64,000 bases of DNA. It comes from JBAXPV01 sp037132075 (GTDB lineage: Bacteria > Bacteroidota > Bacteroidia > Bacteroidales > CAIXZF01). Under the pieces are notes generated by a model that was given only the letters and a program-made list of their open reading frames with translations, had not been told where the DNA came from and searched no databases. The stretch is from NCBI GenBank assembly GCA_037132075.1, contig JBAXPV010000012.1:1-64000 (forward strand). Reading direction: 5' to 3'. A program made the translations under genes and the position numbers. Positions 1 through 8,482 of this stretch are shown here, one piece after another; the first letter of the stretch is position 1, and each line of letters starts with the position of its first letter.

Positions 1-19
1 ATTCCCTAACTTTGGTTGG

Positions 20-682
20 TTAACATGTTAATAACCCCTGAACAGTAACCATATTCAAATCAGTCGGATAGGCAATATCCTGAGGGCATGCAGTAGCATC
101 TGTTATAAGTTTTCCTCCATGCGTTTTTATGGTTTCTTGATTGACATTTTCTTGCTGCGAAAAATTATCAATTTCGATATTTTCTTCATCGTTGTTTTCA
201 TCATTTTTGTTATCCGATTTTTTGTCACTTTTTACATGTGACAACCCAAGAATATTTTCGTTGATGAAATTTATTTGCTCCATCCCCAACCTCTTTCTGA
301 ACTCAACAAATAAAGAAGCATCAAAAGGCTCTTCAGTGCTAAAACTACTGTAGCCAATAAAGTACTGCATGTACATGTTCTCCTGTATTTGCATCACTGT
401 TTCTCTATCGCTCATGTTGCAAATATGTTTAAGAATCATTGCTCCAATAGCAACCCGAGGATTAATTCCTTCAGCGCCTGTTTGACTATTATTCATTTGT
501 GTCTGATAAGTTGACACTAACAAATCCCAAGGAATTTTATTTGCTAAAATTACCCATCGGTTATTTGGATTCAGGGATTGTGAAAATGGACTCTCAAATC
601 CAGCAATTGTCAGCTGGCTGGGGCTGATATATTCGTGCTTAGATGCACGGTTTTTCTGTGCTTTTGCCATATTCTTTTGCAC
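20..682 (-). pseudogene. IS1182/IS5-like transposase, N-terminal fragment
   Basis: A 220-residue product that matches the N-terminal (DUF772-type) part of IS1182/IS5-family DDE transposases: an 'NRWVILANKIPWDLL'-like opening, then 'NPRVAIGAMILKHICNMSDRETV' character, then 'PFDASLFVEFRKRLG'. The family usually runs to 450-550 residues. Here the recognisable part stops at 'ITDATACPQDIAYPTDLN', where the first catalytic Asp region begins, and the frame meets a stop after nine more residues. The last ~50 bases of the window therefore look like foreign or rearranged DNA joined to the gene, and the DDE core is missing, so this copy is probably inactive. Family assignment is from recognised sequence character; the exact IS subgroup is not certain. 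The true start could be residue 1 or the Met at residue 5. Confidence 0.7.
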
Positions 683-747
683 TTAGGGACACACAAATAT
701 ACACAAAACCGTTGGTAACTATGGAATAGCGAAATAATCAGCAGACC

Positions 748-1884
748 CTATTTAATTAAACCAATAATTTTCTGATAATCCTCTTCGCTCAGCTTGTGAT
801 TATTCCCGTTCGCTTTGTTCTTTACCATTGTCTGGAGGAGAAGTTCCGGCTCATAAGGCATCCTGGTCTGTGACATGCGAATGGGGCATTCGAAAGATTT
901 GAACATAGCCTCCACTGAGGCAATGGTATCATCAATAGTATTTACATTGAACAGGTTTTTTCCGAGGTTTATGATACGTTCCGGATCCCTTTCAGCGATA
1001 ACTCTTAACCATGCCGGGAATACTATCGTGAGCGAAGCTCCGTGTGGCAGGTCATACAACACAGAAAGCACATGACCCAGGCCGTGAACGCCCCAGTCAC
1101 CTGAAACCCTGCCGCTCATGGTAATACCGTTTAAAGCCAGGGTAGCCGCATACATAATGGAAGTGCGATAGTTATAATCGCCCAGGTTTTCAAGCAATTT
1201 TGGACCGTTTTCAATTGCCTCCTTTATAATGGCATATACGATACGATCTGAAAGGCTGGCCTCGCCCTTACCAAAATAGGCTTCCAGTGCATGAGCAACC
1301 AGGTCCGCAACACCATAAGCAGTGTAATCCCTGGGAACACTGAGTGTAAAAGAGGGATCAAGGAAAGAATGCTTTGGATAAGTTAGTGGACATCCCCAAC
1401 CCCATTTTTGTTTGGTCTTCTGATTCTGTAATACGGCAAACGGATTCATCTCAGTTCCCGTAGCCGCCAGTGTTAATACGGCAACCAGCGGGATCGCTGT
1501 CTGTGGTTTGGATTTACCGGTATAAAACTCCCAGGCACTATGATAAACAGGGACAGAAACAGAAATGACTTTTGCAGAGTCGATAACACTTCCTCCGCCA
1601 ATGGCGAGAATCACATCTACCTCTTTTGCACGACCCAGTGAGGCTGCGGCATCTACATCGTCGACAATCGGGTTGGGCCTGATACCACTGTATTCATAAA
1701 CCACACATTTGGCCTTTTTCAGCTGGGCCATCACCTGGTCATAAATTCCGTTTTGCTTGATGGAATTCTTCCCGTAAACGAGAAGAACTTTGTTGCCGTA
1801 TTTGCTGATGGTGGCCCCTAGGTCATTAATGACATCCTTGCCAAAGTGTAAAGTAGTCGGGTTATATGCAGTAAAATTTTCCAT
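748..1884 (-). CDS. iron-containing alcohol dehydrogenase (YqhD/BDH-like)
   Basis: Group III metal-dependent alcohol dehydrogenase of 378 residues, the usual family length, expected to reduce aldehydes with NAD(P)H in the cytoplasm. The nucleotide-binding motif GGGSVIDSAK is at residues 96-105. Metal ligands fit the YqhD pattern exactly: Asp194, His198, His267 and His281, with a further His271. Substrate cannot be read from the sequence; YqhD and butanol dehydrogenases are broad aldehyde reductases. It stands alone: the truncated transposase is on one side and mnmA is 176 bp away on the other, with a GC-rich imperfect palindrome between. The ATG start gives the expected 'ENFTAYNPTTLHFGK' N-terminus. 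Confidence 0.93.
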   Translation of the reverse strand: MENFTAYNPTTLHFGKDVINDLGATISKYGNKVLLVYGKNSIKQNGIYDQVMAQLKKAKCVVYEYSGIRPNPIVDDVDAAASLGRAKEVDVILAIGGGSVIDSAKVISVSVPVYHSAWEFYTGKSKPQTAIPLVAVLTLAATGTEMNPFAVLQNQKTKQKWGWGCPLTYPKHSFLDPSFTLSVPRDYTAYGVADLVAHALEAYFGKGEASLSDRIVYAIIKEAIENGPKLLENLGDYNYRTSIMYAATLALNGITMSGRVSGDWGVHGLGHVLSVLYDLPHGASLTIVFPAWLRVIAERDPERIINLGKNLFNVNTIDDTIASVEAMFKSFECPIRMSQTRMPYEPELLLQTMVKNKANGNNHKLSEEDYQKIIGLIK

Positions 1885-1993
1885 TTTATTCTTTCAATCT
1901 TTTTAAAAGACGAAGCTACTATAAACGCAGGATATAATTAGGAAATCCTGAGACTTTTTCCTGAAACTAAAACAAGGCTTATGGATATTATCG

Positions 1994-2050
1994 TAGCCCC
2001 TCAGCCCCAGGCCCTTCTACTTTAGGAGAAAGGCAGGGTGATGAGGTGCC
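1994..2050. repeat. GC-rich imperfect palindromic intergenic repeat
   Basis: Outer arms CCCCTCAGCCCC (1996-2007) and GGGTGATGAGGTG (2037-2049) pair imperfectly around CCTTCTACTTTAGGAGAAAGG-like inner arms. It sits just downstream of mnmA and upstream of the dehydrogenase. It resembles the CCTCCCC/GGGGAGG element at 39777-39914 in composition and layout. It may act as a transcript-end hairpin; no long T-tract follows. Confidence 0.45.
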
Positions 2051-2060
2051 GCCCGAAAAG

Positions 2061-3140
2061 CTAATTCCTCTCCTCCGAGATCATCCCGCTTCCCAAACAA
2101 ATATTCTTATCCGCATCATAAATGACACCGAATTGCCCGGGCGCAATGCCTGCAATCGGTTTTTCTGCGACAAGTTTTAACAGTCCATCTTCTAAAAAGA
2201 CTTTGCCTATGGAAAATTCAGGGGTATGCCGTATCTTAAAACTCACCTCCATCCCCTCGAAAAACTTGTCGCCGTATGGATTGTGGGAGATAAACTTAAA
2301 CTCTTTCAGAAAAACTTCATCACGGTACATCGACAAGGGATCATAACCATTTGAGACATAAATGATGTTTTCCGGAATGTCTTTTTTGACGACGATCCAG
2401 GGGCCCTGACTCAGGCCCATTCCCTTACGCTGACCAATCGTATAAAACCAGAATCCTTTGTGTGTCCCCAGGATTTTACCCGTTTCCAACTCCACAATTT
2501 TTCCTTCTTTTTCCCCGACATAACGCCGAATAAATTCACGGTAATCGATCTTTCCCAGGAAGCAGATTCCCTGGCTGTCGGGACGGGAAGCGCTGGGCAA
2601 TCCAGATGCTTTGGCGATCTCCCTGACCTCATGCTTCACCAGGTTCGCGAGGGGAAATTTCAATTTCGACAATTGCTGTTCACTGATCTGGCCAAGGAAA
2701 TAGGTCTGGTCCTTTTTCTTGTCCTTACAGGTTTTTAGATAATGCTGCCCAGCGAGGATTACATGATCAGCATAATGCCCTGTAGAAATGAGGTCAAAGT
2801 CCTTGCCGTATTTCTCTTCAAAACTACCGAATTTGATGAGTTTGTTACACATCACATCAGGGTTTGGCGTTAGGCCGTCACGAACAGAAGTGATCGTATA
2901 ATCAATGACTTTCTCCCAATATTCCTCCTGTAAAGAAATCACATCGAGCTTACAGCCATATTTATGTGCCATGTAAGTCACAATTTCAATATCTTCATCC
3001 GACGGACAAGAGGCAAAGCCAGGCTCATCTTCCATCCCGATCTTGATATAAAAAATGTGTGGATCGTATCCGGCCTCCTTTAATAATGGGATTGTGACTG
3101 AACTATCGACACCCCCGGAAACCAATGCTGCAAGTTTCAT
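2061..3140 (-). CDS. mnmA: tRNA-specific 2-thiouridylase MnmA
   Basis: Cytoplasmic ATP-dependent enzyme that thiolates U34 of tRNA-Glu, -Gln and -Lys. The PP-loop SGGVDSS is at residues 8-14. The two redox-active cysteines expected of MnmA are present: Cys98 in NPDVMCNK and Cys193 in DSQGICFLG. The length of 359 residues is normal. A Bacteroidota -7 word (TAACTTTG, minus strand, 3145-3152) ends only 4 bases upstream of the ATG, so the transcript may have little or no leader. mnmG, which modifies position 5 of the same U34, is also in this window at 20383, far from it. Confidence 0.96.
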   Translation of the reverse strand: MKLAALVSGGVDSSVTIPLLKEAGYDPHIFYIKIGMEDEPGFASCPSDEDIEIVTYMAHKYGCKLDVISLQEEYWEKVIDYTITSVRDGLTPNPDVMCNKLIKFGSFEEKYGKDFDLISTGHYADHVILAGQHYLKTCKDKKKDQTYFLGQISEQQLSKLKFPLANLVKHEVREIAKASGLPSASRPDSQGICFLGKIDYREFIRRYVGEKEGKIVELETGKILGTHKGFWFYTIGQRKGMGLSQGPWIVVKKDIPENIIYVSNGYDPLSMYRDEVFLKEFKFISHNPYGDKFFEGMEVSFKIRHTPEFSIGKVFLEDGLLKLVAEKPIAGIAPGQFGVIYDADKNICLGSGMISEERN

Positions 3141-3303
3141 GCGGCAAAGTTAGCAGAAAATCAGCAATGTAGTGAGCAACGCAATAGCATTCCTTTTTGA
3201 AAAAGAATTGAAACAATTTTCAAATATTAAATGTATCAATATGCCAATTTTCAAGATACCAATATACCAGTTGAAGGGGAAAGAATGTAGCAATAACCCA
3301 TCC

Positions 3304-4614
3304 CTATTTCCCTGGCTCAGCCTTCTGTTCTTTTACTTTTTTCCCTTTTGAAAAAGAGACAACATAAATGATTTTCCCGGTCTGATCATAATAGGTCCAT
3401 TTGCCTTCCTTGGCCCTGTCCTTATAGCTTCCTTCCGCAGAAACTTTTCCATTGGGATGATAGCTGACCCATTTGCCCTCCGGAAATCCATTTTTCAAAA
3501 TCTGCTCCTGGATCTTAACGCCCTGTGGATCGAAAAATGCCCAGAATCCAGTCTTTTCATTCAATTCATAAGTTCCTGATTCCTGCATCAGCCCGGTGTT
3601 GTAATACTCTGTCCAGTGGCCGGTTTTAAGACCTTCTTTGTAAAATCCTTCCGATTGTTTTTGTCCATTGATATACCAAAACTGGTAACGGCCATCTTTC
3701 TGGTCATTTTTGTAAAAATTGTCATATTTCACCTGGCCTTTGGAGTAATTCCCCATCCAGTGGCCATCCATTTTCCCGGCTTTAAATGACCCTTTATCTT
3801 TTATAGTACCATCTTCATACCAGCTTGCCCATATACCTTCTTCTTTGTCCGCGTCAAAAGCCCCTTCCCTTTGTTTGACACCGCTTTCATACCAGCTTTG
3901 CCAATTGCCGCTTCTTTTCCCGACAACATAATCACCTTGTCTCCATTTCTCCCCTGTTGCGTAAAAATAAGTCCAGGATCCTTCCCTTAATCCAACTTTA
4001 AAATTGCCTTTACTACCCAATTTTCCGTTGTCATGATAGAACATCCAGATGCTGTCCTGTAAATCATCCAATAGCTTACCTTCCATCTCTTTGCTGCCGT
4101 TTTTTCGGGTCCAGTTGGTATATCCGTTCAATTTATCATGGACATAGCTTGCGGTGCGTTCCTGGCTGCCATCATCAAACCATGTGGTGGTTTGGCCCTC
4201 TTTCAAACCATTGATGTAAGTAAGGGCTTCTTTCTTATTGCCATTTTCATGATAAAAAGTCCAGGCAGCATCCCGTTTCCCGTTTTTTACGCTTCCTTGT
4301 TGCTGAACCTTTCCATTTTGAAACCAGAATGTCTGATCTCCATTATCAACCATCACAGTACTGGATGGCTTTCCATCCTCATACCAATATTTCCATTCTC
4401 CTGATTTGATACCGTTCTTGTATTCTCCTTCTGCAAATTTTTGTCCGTTGGCATGGTAATATACCCAATGGCCTTCCATCAGGGTATCCCTGACCATTCC
4501 CTCTGCCTTTTTCTGGCCTTTTTCCCAATACAAAACCTTGGGAACCTGGGCCCAGGACTGGACCAAACAGAATATCAATACAAAAAGAGGAACGAGGAAC
4601 CTGCCTGTTTTCAT
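3304..4614 (-). CDS. secreted MORN/YwqK-type repeat protein
   Basis: A 436-residue protein built almost entirely of tandem ~23-residue MORN-like units of the form G.W.YY..G.. followed by 'G.Y..G.K.G'. It opens with a signal peptide (VQSWA|Q, about residue 22) and ends with a Lys-rich tail, so it is probably exported to the periplasm or cell surface. Proteins of this kind are common in Bacteroidota as 'toxin-antitoxin system YwqK family antitoxin' entries, a label from domain similarity only; no toxin gene is adjacent. Its start codon overlaps the stop of the polyprenyl synthase gene by 4 bp, implying translational coupling. Function is unknown. A second, longer protein of the same type is at 54903. 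Confidence 0.85.
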   Translation of the reverse strand: MKTGRFLVPLFVLIFCLVQSWAQVPKVLYWEKGQKKAEGMVRDTLMEGHWVYYHANGQKFAEGEYKNGIKSGEWKYWYEDGKPSSTVMVDNGDQTFWFQNGKVQQQGSVKNGKRDAAWTFYHENGNKKEALTYINGLKEGQTTTWFDDGSQERTASYVHDKLNGYTNWTRKNGSKEMEGKLLDDLQDSIWMFYHDNGKLGSKGNFKVGLREGSWTYFYATGEKWRQGDYVVGKRSGNWQSWYESGVKQREGAFDADKEEGIWASWYEDGTIKDKGSFKAGKMDGHWMGNYSKGQVKYDNFYKNDQKDGRYQFWYINGQKQSEGFYKEGLKTGHWTEYYNTGLMQESGTYELNEKTGFWAFFDPQGVKIQEQILKNGFPEGKWVSYHPNGKVSAEGSYKDRAKEGKWTYYDQTGKIIYVVSFSKGKKVKEQKAEPGK

Positions 4615-5579
4615 TTATTTCTTTCGGTTGAATAAATAACTAATTGTTCAAGTGCGATACGAGAAGGATTTTCTGGAAACTCATGAAGGATCCTGATGGC
4701 TTTATCCCTGTATTCTTCCATTTTCTGACGGGCGTAGGCGATACCACCGCTGTTGTTGACCTTCATGATCACCTCATTAACCTTATATGGATTTTCGCTA
4801 TGTCTTTTAACAATGTTGATGATTCTTTTTTTCTCAAGATAATCCACATTCTGAAGCAAATAGATAAGCGGTAACGTCATCTTTTTCTCTTTGATGTCGA
4901 TCCCCCTGGGTTTTCCGATTGCCTGTCCGTCGCCATAATCGAAGAGGTCATCCCGGATCTGGAAGGCAATACCGGCAGCTTCTCCGAATTGGTGCATCTT
5001 CTCGACCCATTCAGGTCCGATTCCTGAGGATTGTGCCCCAATAGCGGTACATGAGGCAATCAGGGATGCTGTTTTCTTACGGATGATTTCAAAATAAACC
5101 TCTTCTTTAATGTCGAGAAAACGGGCTTTTTCGATCTGAAGAAGCTCGCCTTCACTCATCTGCCTGGTAGCGTTGGAAACAATTTTCAAAAGGCTATAAT
5201 CTTCATGATCAAGGGCAAGCAATAAACCTTTCGCAAGGAGATAATCGCCGATTAGAACAGAAATTTTATTCTTCCATAGGGCATTCAGTGAAAAAAATCC
5301 CCTTCGCTCATGAGAATCATCGACTACGTCGTCGTGAATCAAAGTAGCAGTATGCAACAACTCAATCATTGTAGCAGCCCGATAAGTAGATTCTTTGACA
5401 CCGCCACACATCTCTGCACTAAGAAAGACAAAAAGTGGTCTCATCTGCTTTCCCTTTCTTTTCAGGATATAACGCATGATGATATCCAGAAGCGCGACCT
5501 TACTTTCGAGGGCCTCACGGAATTTTCCCTCGAACGCCTGCATGTGGACACTGACCGGTTGTTGAATCTTATGTAACAT
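4611..5579 (-). CDS. trans-polyprenyl diphosphate synthase (IspB/GerC3-like)
   Basis: Class I isoprenyl diphosphate synthase of 322 residues, which condenses IPP units onto an allylic primer to make the long chain for menaquinone or a similar lipid. The first aspartate-rich motif (DDVVDD) is at residues 83-88 and the second (DDLFD) at 210-214; the KGKQMRP substrate-binding stretch is near residue 42. Chain length cannot be read confidently; octaprenyl or heptaprenyl is typical of this subfamily. The gene overlaps the downstream MORN gene by 4 bp and starts 9 bp after the stop of the M14 peptidase gene, so the three may share a transcript. Confidence 0.93.
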   Translation of the reverse strand: MLHKIQQPVSVHMQAFEGKFREALESKVALLDIIMRYILKRKGKQMRPLFVFLSAEMCGGVKESTYRAATMIELLHTATLIHDDVVDDSHERRGFFSLNALWKNKISVLIGDYLLAKGLLLALDHEDYSLLKIVSNATRQMSEGELLQIEKARFLDIKEEVYFEIIRKKTASLIASCTAIGAQSSGIGPEWVEKMHQFGEAAGIAFQIRDDLFDYGDGQAIGKPRGIDIKEKKMTLPLIYLLQNVDYLEKKRIINIVKRHSENPYKVNEVIMKVNNSGGIAYARQKMEEYRDKAIRILHEFPENPSRIALEQLVIYSTERNK

Positions 5580-5588
5580 AGATCAAGG

Positions 5589-7376
5589 TCAGTGATTTAA
5601 TTTATTTAACTCATTGATATCATATATTTTCCCAATGGGATAAAGGTCTTTATGATTGTCCCAGTAAGGCGTTTTCCGATAAAACCAATTAAGAATCTCC
5701 TGAGGGCTTTTTGCGAAAGCGGAATCCGATTTCTTTTTCTCTTCAAATTCCTGTAACAATTTTGGATCGTTTTTGATCATTTCCCGCGCCATTGCCTCCA
5801 TAACATACGATTCGGAATATTCTTTTTGTTCAAAAATAGTATTGAAATATCCCCACCAAAGCAAAGATGAAGGCGCTTTAGGCTCCAATAAATGTGCAAT
5901 CAAAATCGCAGTCCGTTGGTTGGTGGGCACAATCACCGAACCTGCAGGATAAGTTACTTCCTGTTGAATTGAATCCAGATCCGTCTCCACGGTCTGATGA
6001 CCTTCATAGGGTGAGCTCCGGAATTTATAATTTTTAAAGCGGTAACTATAAACCTTTATCGTTGTTTGTCGGGTCAACATTTGGGTGTGAACCCCGTGCA
6101 GCCTGACTTTTTCGATGACTGCTTTCCATTCTGCCGGGATGATATACGCTTCGGGCAAGGTAGTTTGCGACTTCACTTTTAAAGTAGAAAAATAGGGTAT
6201 CGAGAATGTTTTCGGCTCTTTGGAGTATTGAAACCAATCTCCACCGCTCAGATCGCTTTTAGTGCCTGAATATTCGAAACCAAGAAAATCCAGATAAGTA
6301 CTATCCTTTGCAGAAGTCTCAAATCGCAATGGAAGCGGTGTTTTTTTGAATTCCGGAGACGCTGTTTTTTTGTCAGTTTCCTGGACCAATTTCTGTAGAT
6401 TCTTTGATTCTTTATTCAGGATAAGCATCGTATTTTTCAACATTTCATATGTAGCGGTAACCCTGGTCTTATAGTCTTTCAGCATATGGGTCTCAATCAG
6501 CAATCCAGGCCGATTCTGAATGGCACAATATCCCTGGGAAAACATAGGTGGAGATGCCCAGGTCTCGAGGCCGGAGCGCGGGTCATGCCAATTTCTGAAA
6601 TCTACGTATGGAACGATCGGGATCCCTGCATTATTCATCAATATTTCGATAGGCTTCAGGTACTTTTCCTTTTGCCATTGTGTCAGCGCTGCATCCATAT
6701 CCCCGGAAACCTCCATGCCATAAGTCAGCGCATATTGGTAATCAGCACCATCAGTAACATGGCAATCCACGAAGAAATCAGGGAGCCAGTCATTGAAAAG
6801 CTGAACCCATGACTGGATTTCAGGCGTCTCTGCCTTAAGATAATCCCGGTTGAGGTTCAGATTCTGGGCATTGGTTCGCCAGCCCATCTCTTTGGGGCCA
6901 TTTTGGTTGATGCGGTTATAAGGGCCGAAACGTTCGTGACCATCGACATTGAAGATCGGGATGAAGAGTAAAGTCACTTTATCCAGTAGTTCCACATTTT
7001 TTTTCAGGATCACGAGATCCCTGATCAAAGTGAGACCGGCATCTTTCCCGTCGGGTTCCCCGGCATGAATACACGCTTGCACCAACAAAACGACTTTCCC
7101 TGATTTTCTGACTTTCTCAGGTTCGAAATTTTCGCTATTATCTACGATTAGTAATGGAAGTTCACGACCTTGATTGCTTATGCCAAAGCTGGTATAATGA
7201 ACCCAGGGAGAAGCTTCCGCTAACTGTTTACAGAAGCGAATGGTTTTATCATAACGGGGTGTTTCCAGGAATCCGGACTTTTCATAAAAGGTAAACAAGC
7301 CCGGTTTTTCAGCCTGTTGTGCGCTTAGTAGTATTGGAATCCAAAAGAACAGAAACAGAATTTTATAGGGTTTCAT
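5589..7376 (-). CDS. secreted M14-family zinc carboxypeptidase
   Basis: A 595-residue exported peptidase with a signal peptide cleaved around LLSA|Q (residue 20). The M14 zinc site is visible: His104-x-x-Glu107 in HAGE and His206 in VDCHVTDG. The substrate-binding NLNRDY stretch is at about 173-178, and the catalytic Glu is Glu295 in LLIETHML. The C-terminal ~250 residues are a less conserved extension that many Bacteroidota M14 proteins carry. It probably trims peptides in the periplasm or outside the cell; specificity is unknown. It lies 29 bp downstream of pfkA on the same strand. Confidence 0.9.
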   Translation of the reverse strand: MKPYKILFLFFWIPILLSAQQAEKPGLFTFYEKSGFLETPRYDKTIRFCKQLAEASPWVHYTSFGISNQGRELPLLIVDNSENFEPEKVRKSGKVVLLVQACIHAGEPDGKDAGLTLIRDLVILKKNVELLDKVTLLFIPIFNVDGHERFGPYNRINQNGPKEMGWRTNAQNLNLNRDYLKAETPEIQSWVQLFNDWLPDFFVDCHVTDGADYQYALTYGMEVSGDMDAALTQWQKEKYLKPIEILMNNAGIPIVPYVDFRNWHDPRSGLETWASPPMFSQGYCAIQNRPGLLIETHMLKDYKTRVTATYEMLKNTMLILNKESKNLQKLVQETDKKTASPEFKKTPLPLRFETSAKDSTYLDFLGFEYSGTKSDLSGGDWFQYSKEPKTFSIPYFSTLKVKSQTTLPEAYIIPAEWKAVIEKVRLHGVHTQMLTRQTTIKVYSYRFKNYKFRSSPYEGHQTVETDLDSIQQEVTYPAGSVIVPTNQRTAILIAHLLEPKAPSSLLWWGYFNTIFEQKEYSESYVMEAMAREMIKNDPKLLQEFEEKKKSDSAFAKSPQEILNWFYRKTPYWDNHKDLYPIGKIYDINELNKLNH

Positions 7377-7405
7377 AGGGTAAATCCAAGATTAACAAAG
7401 GGGGA

Positions 7406-8446
7406 TTATTTGTCGCCAAACGAGATATCCATTTTGCGTGACTTCTTTATAAGAGCGTGATCTTCAGGCACTAGCCTTAATTTGTCACCAACATCTGCCA
7501 AAGGAATGTCGACAATTTTATTGTCTATTTCTGCTACCATCACGCCAAATTTCTCCTGAGCAATCAATTCAACAGCAGAAGCACCGTATCGGGTTGCCAG
7601 GATCCGATCCATAGGGGAAGGACTTCCGCCACGCTGGATATAGCCCAGGATGGTCTCACGGGTTTCTATCCCTGTCCTGTTTTTGATGATATCCCCGATA
7701 TGGCTGGCGGCAGTAGATTTTGCCGGCTTAAGAATACCTTCTGCAACCACAACAATTGAATACGGTTTTTTCTTATTTGCCCTGTTCTCAATATAATCGG
7801 CAATGATCTTTTCCTCATAAGGTATTTCCGGAATCAGAATCAGGTCGCCTCCCCCGGCAATACCGGAATATAATGCCAGCCATCCTGCATGATGTCCCAT
7901 GACCTCAATGACCATAATACGTTTGTGCGAATTTGCTGTAGAATGCAGGCGGTCAATTGATTCCGCTGCGATCCAAAGCGCGGAATCAAAACCGAAAGTT
8001 ACATCTGTTCCCCATACATCATTATCGATAGTTTTCGGAATTCCAACCACATTCAAGCCTTCGGCTGCGAGCAGTGCTGCTGTCCGTTGTGTCCCGTTTC
8101 CCCCGATACAAACAAGGGCATGCAAACCCATCTCTTCATAATGCTTTTTGATGAGCTTGGGCTTGTCGACCTTTAAACTATTGCCGTCTTTTTTCTTGAA
8201 AGGTTTCTCCCGGGAGGTCCCCAGGATTGTACCACCATGAGTGAGAATCCCTGAAAGATCATCTTCTTTAAGGGGATAATATTCTTTGTTGATCATTCCC
8301 AAAAACCCGTCGGAGATGCCAATAACTTCCATTCCGTATTCCAGAATAGCTGTTTTACCAACGCCCCGAATGGCTGCATTGATGCCCGGACAATCACCTC
8401 CGGCAGTGAGAATGCCGATGCGCATCCCCTTTTTTGTAGTGGCCAT
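7406..8446 (-). CDS. pfkA: 6-phosphofructokinase
   Basis: Glycolytic enzyme phosphorylating fructose 6-phosphate, 346 residues. The phosphoryl-donor loop TAGGDCPGIN is at residues 14-23, and the catalytic PKTIDND is at 137-143. The active-site loop reads GGNGT (115-119) rather than GGDGS (ATP type) or GGDDT (pyrophosphate type). A Gly in the position that discriminates donors, together with the Lys of PKTIDND, matches the mixed 'group III' pattern known from some ATP-dependent enzymes. ATP use is therefore likely but pyrophosphate use is not excluded. It is followed 29 bp later by the M14 peptidase gene. Confidence 0.94.
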   Translation of the reverse strand: MATTKKGMRIGILTAGGDCPGINAAIRGVGKTAILEYGMEVIGISDGFLGMINKEYYPLKEDDLSGILTHGGTILGTSREKPFKKKDGNSLKVDKPKLIKKHYEEMGLHALVCIGGNGTQRTAALLAAEGLNVVGIPKTIDNDVWGTDVTFGFDSALWIAAESIDRLHSTANSHKRIMVIEVMGHHAGWLALYSGIAGGGDLILIPEIPYEEKIIADYIENRANKKKPYSIVVVAEGILKPAKSTAASHIGDIIKNRTGIETRETILGYIQRGGSPSPMDRILATRYGASAVELIAQEKFGVMVAEIDNKIVDIPLADVGDKLRLVPEDHALIKKSRKMDISFGDK

Positions 8447-8482
8447 ATACTGTCAATTTACAGCCTAAAGGTATACAAAATC

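Noticed and set aside
3180..3300. Possible CRISPR-like or promoter repeats in the gap upstream of mnmA
   Set aside because: Only short low-complexity ATACCAATATACC words; no regular spacing or unit.
3304..4614. Toxin-antitoxin system based on the YwqK-like label
   Set aside because: The similarity is only to MORN repeats, the protein carries a signal peptide, and no toxin-like neighbour exists.
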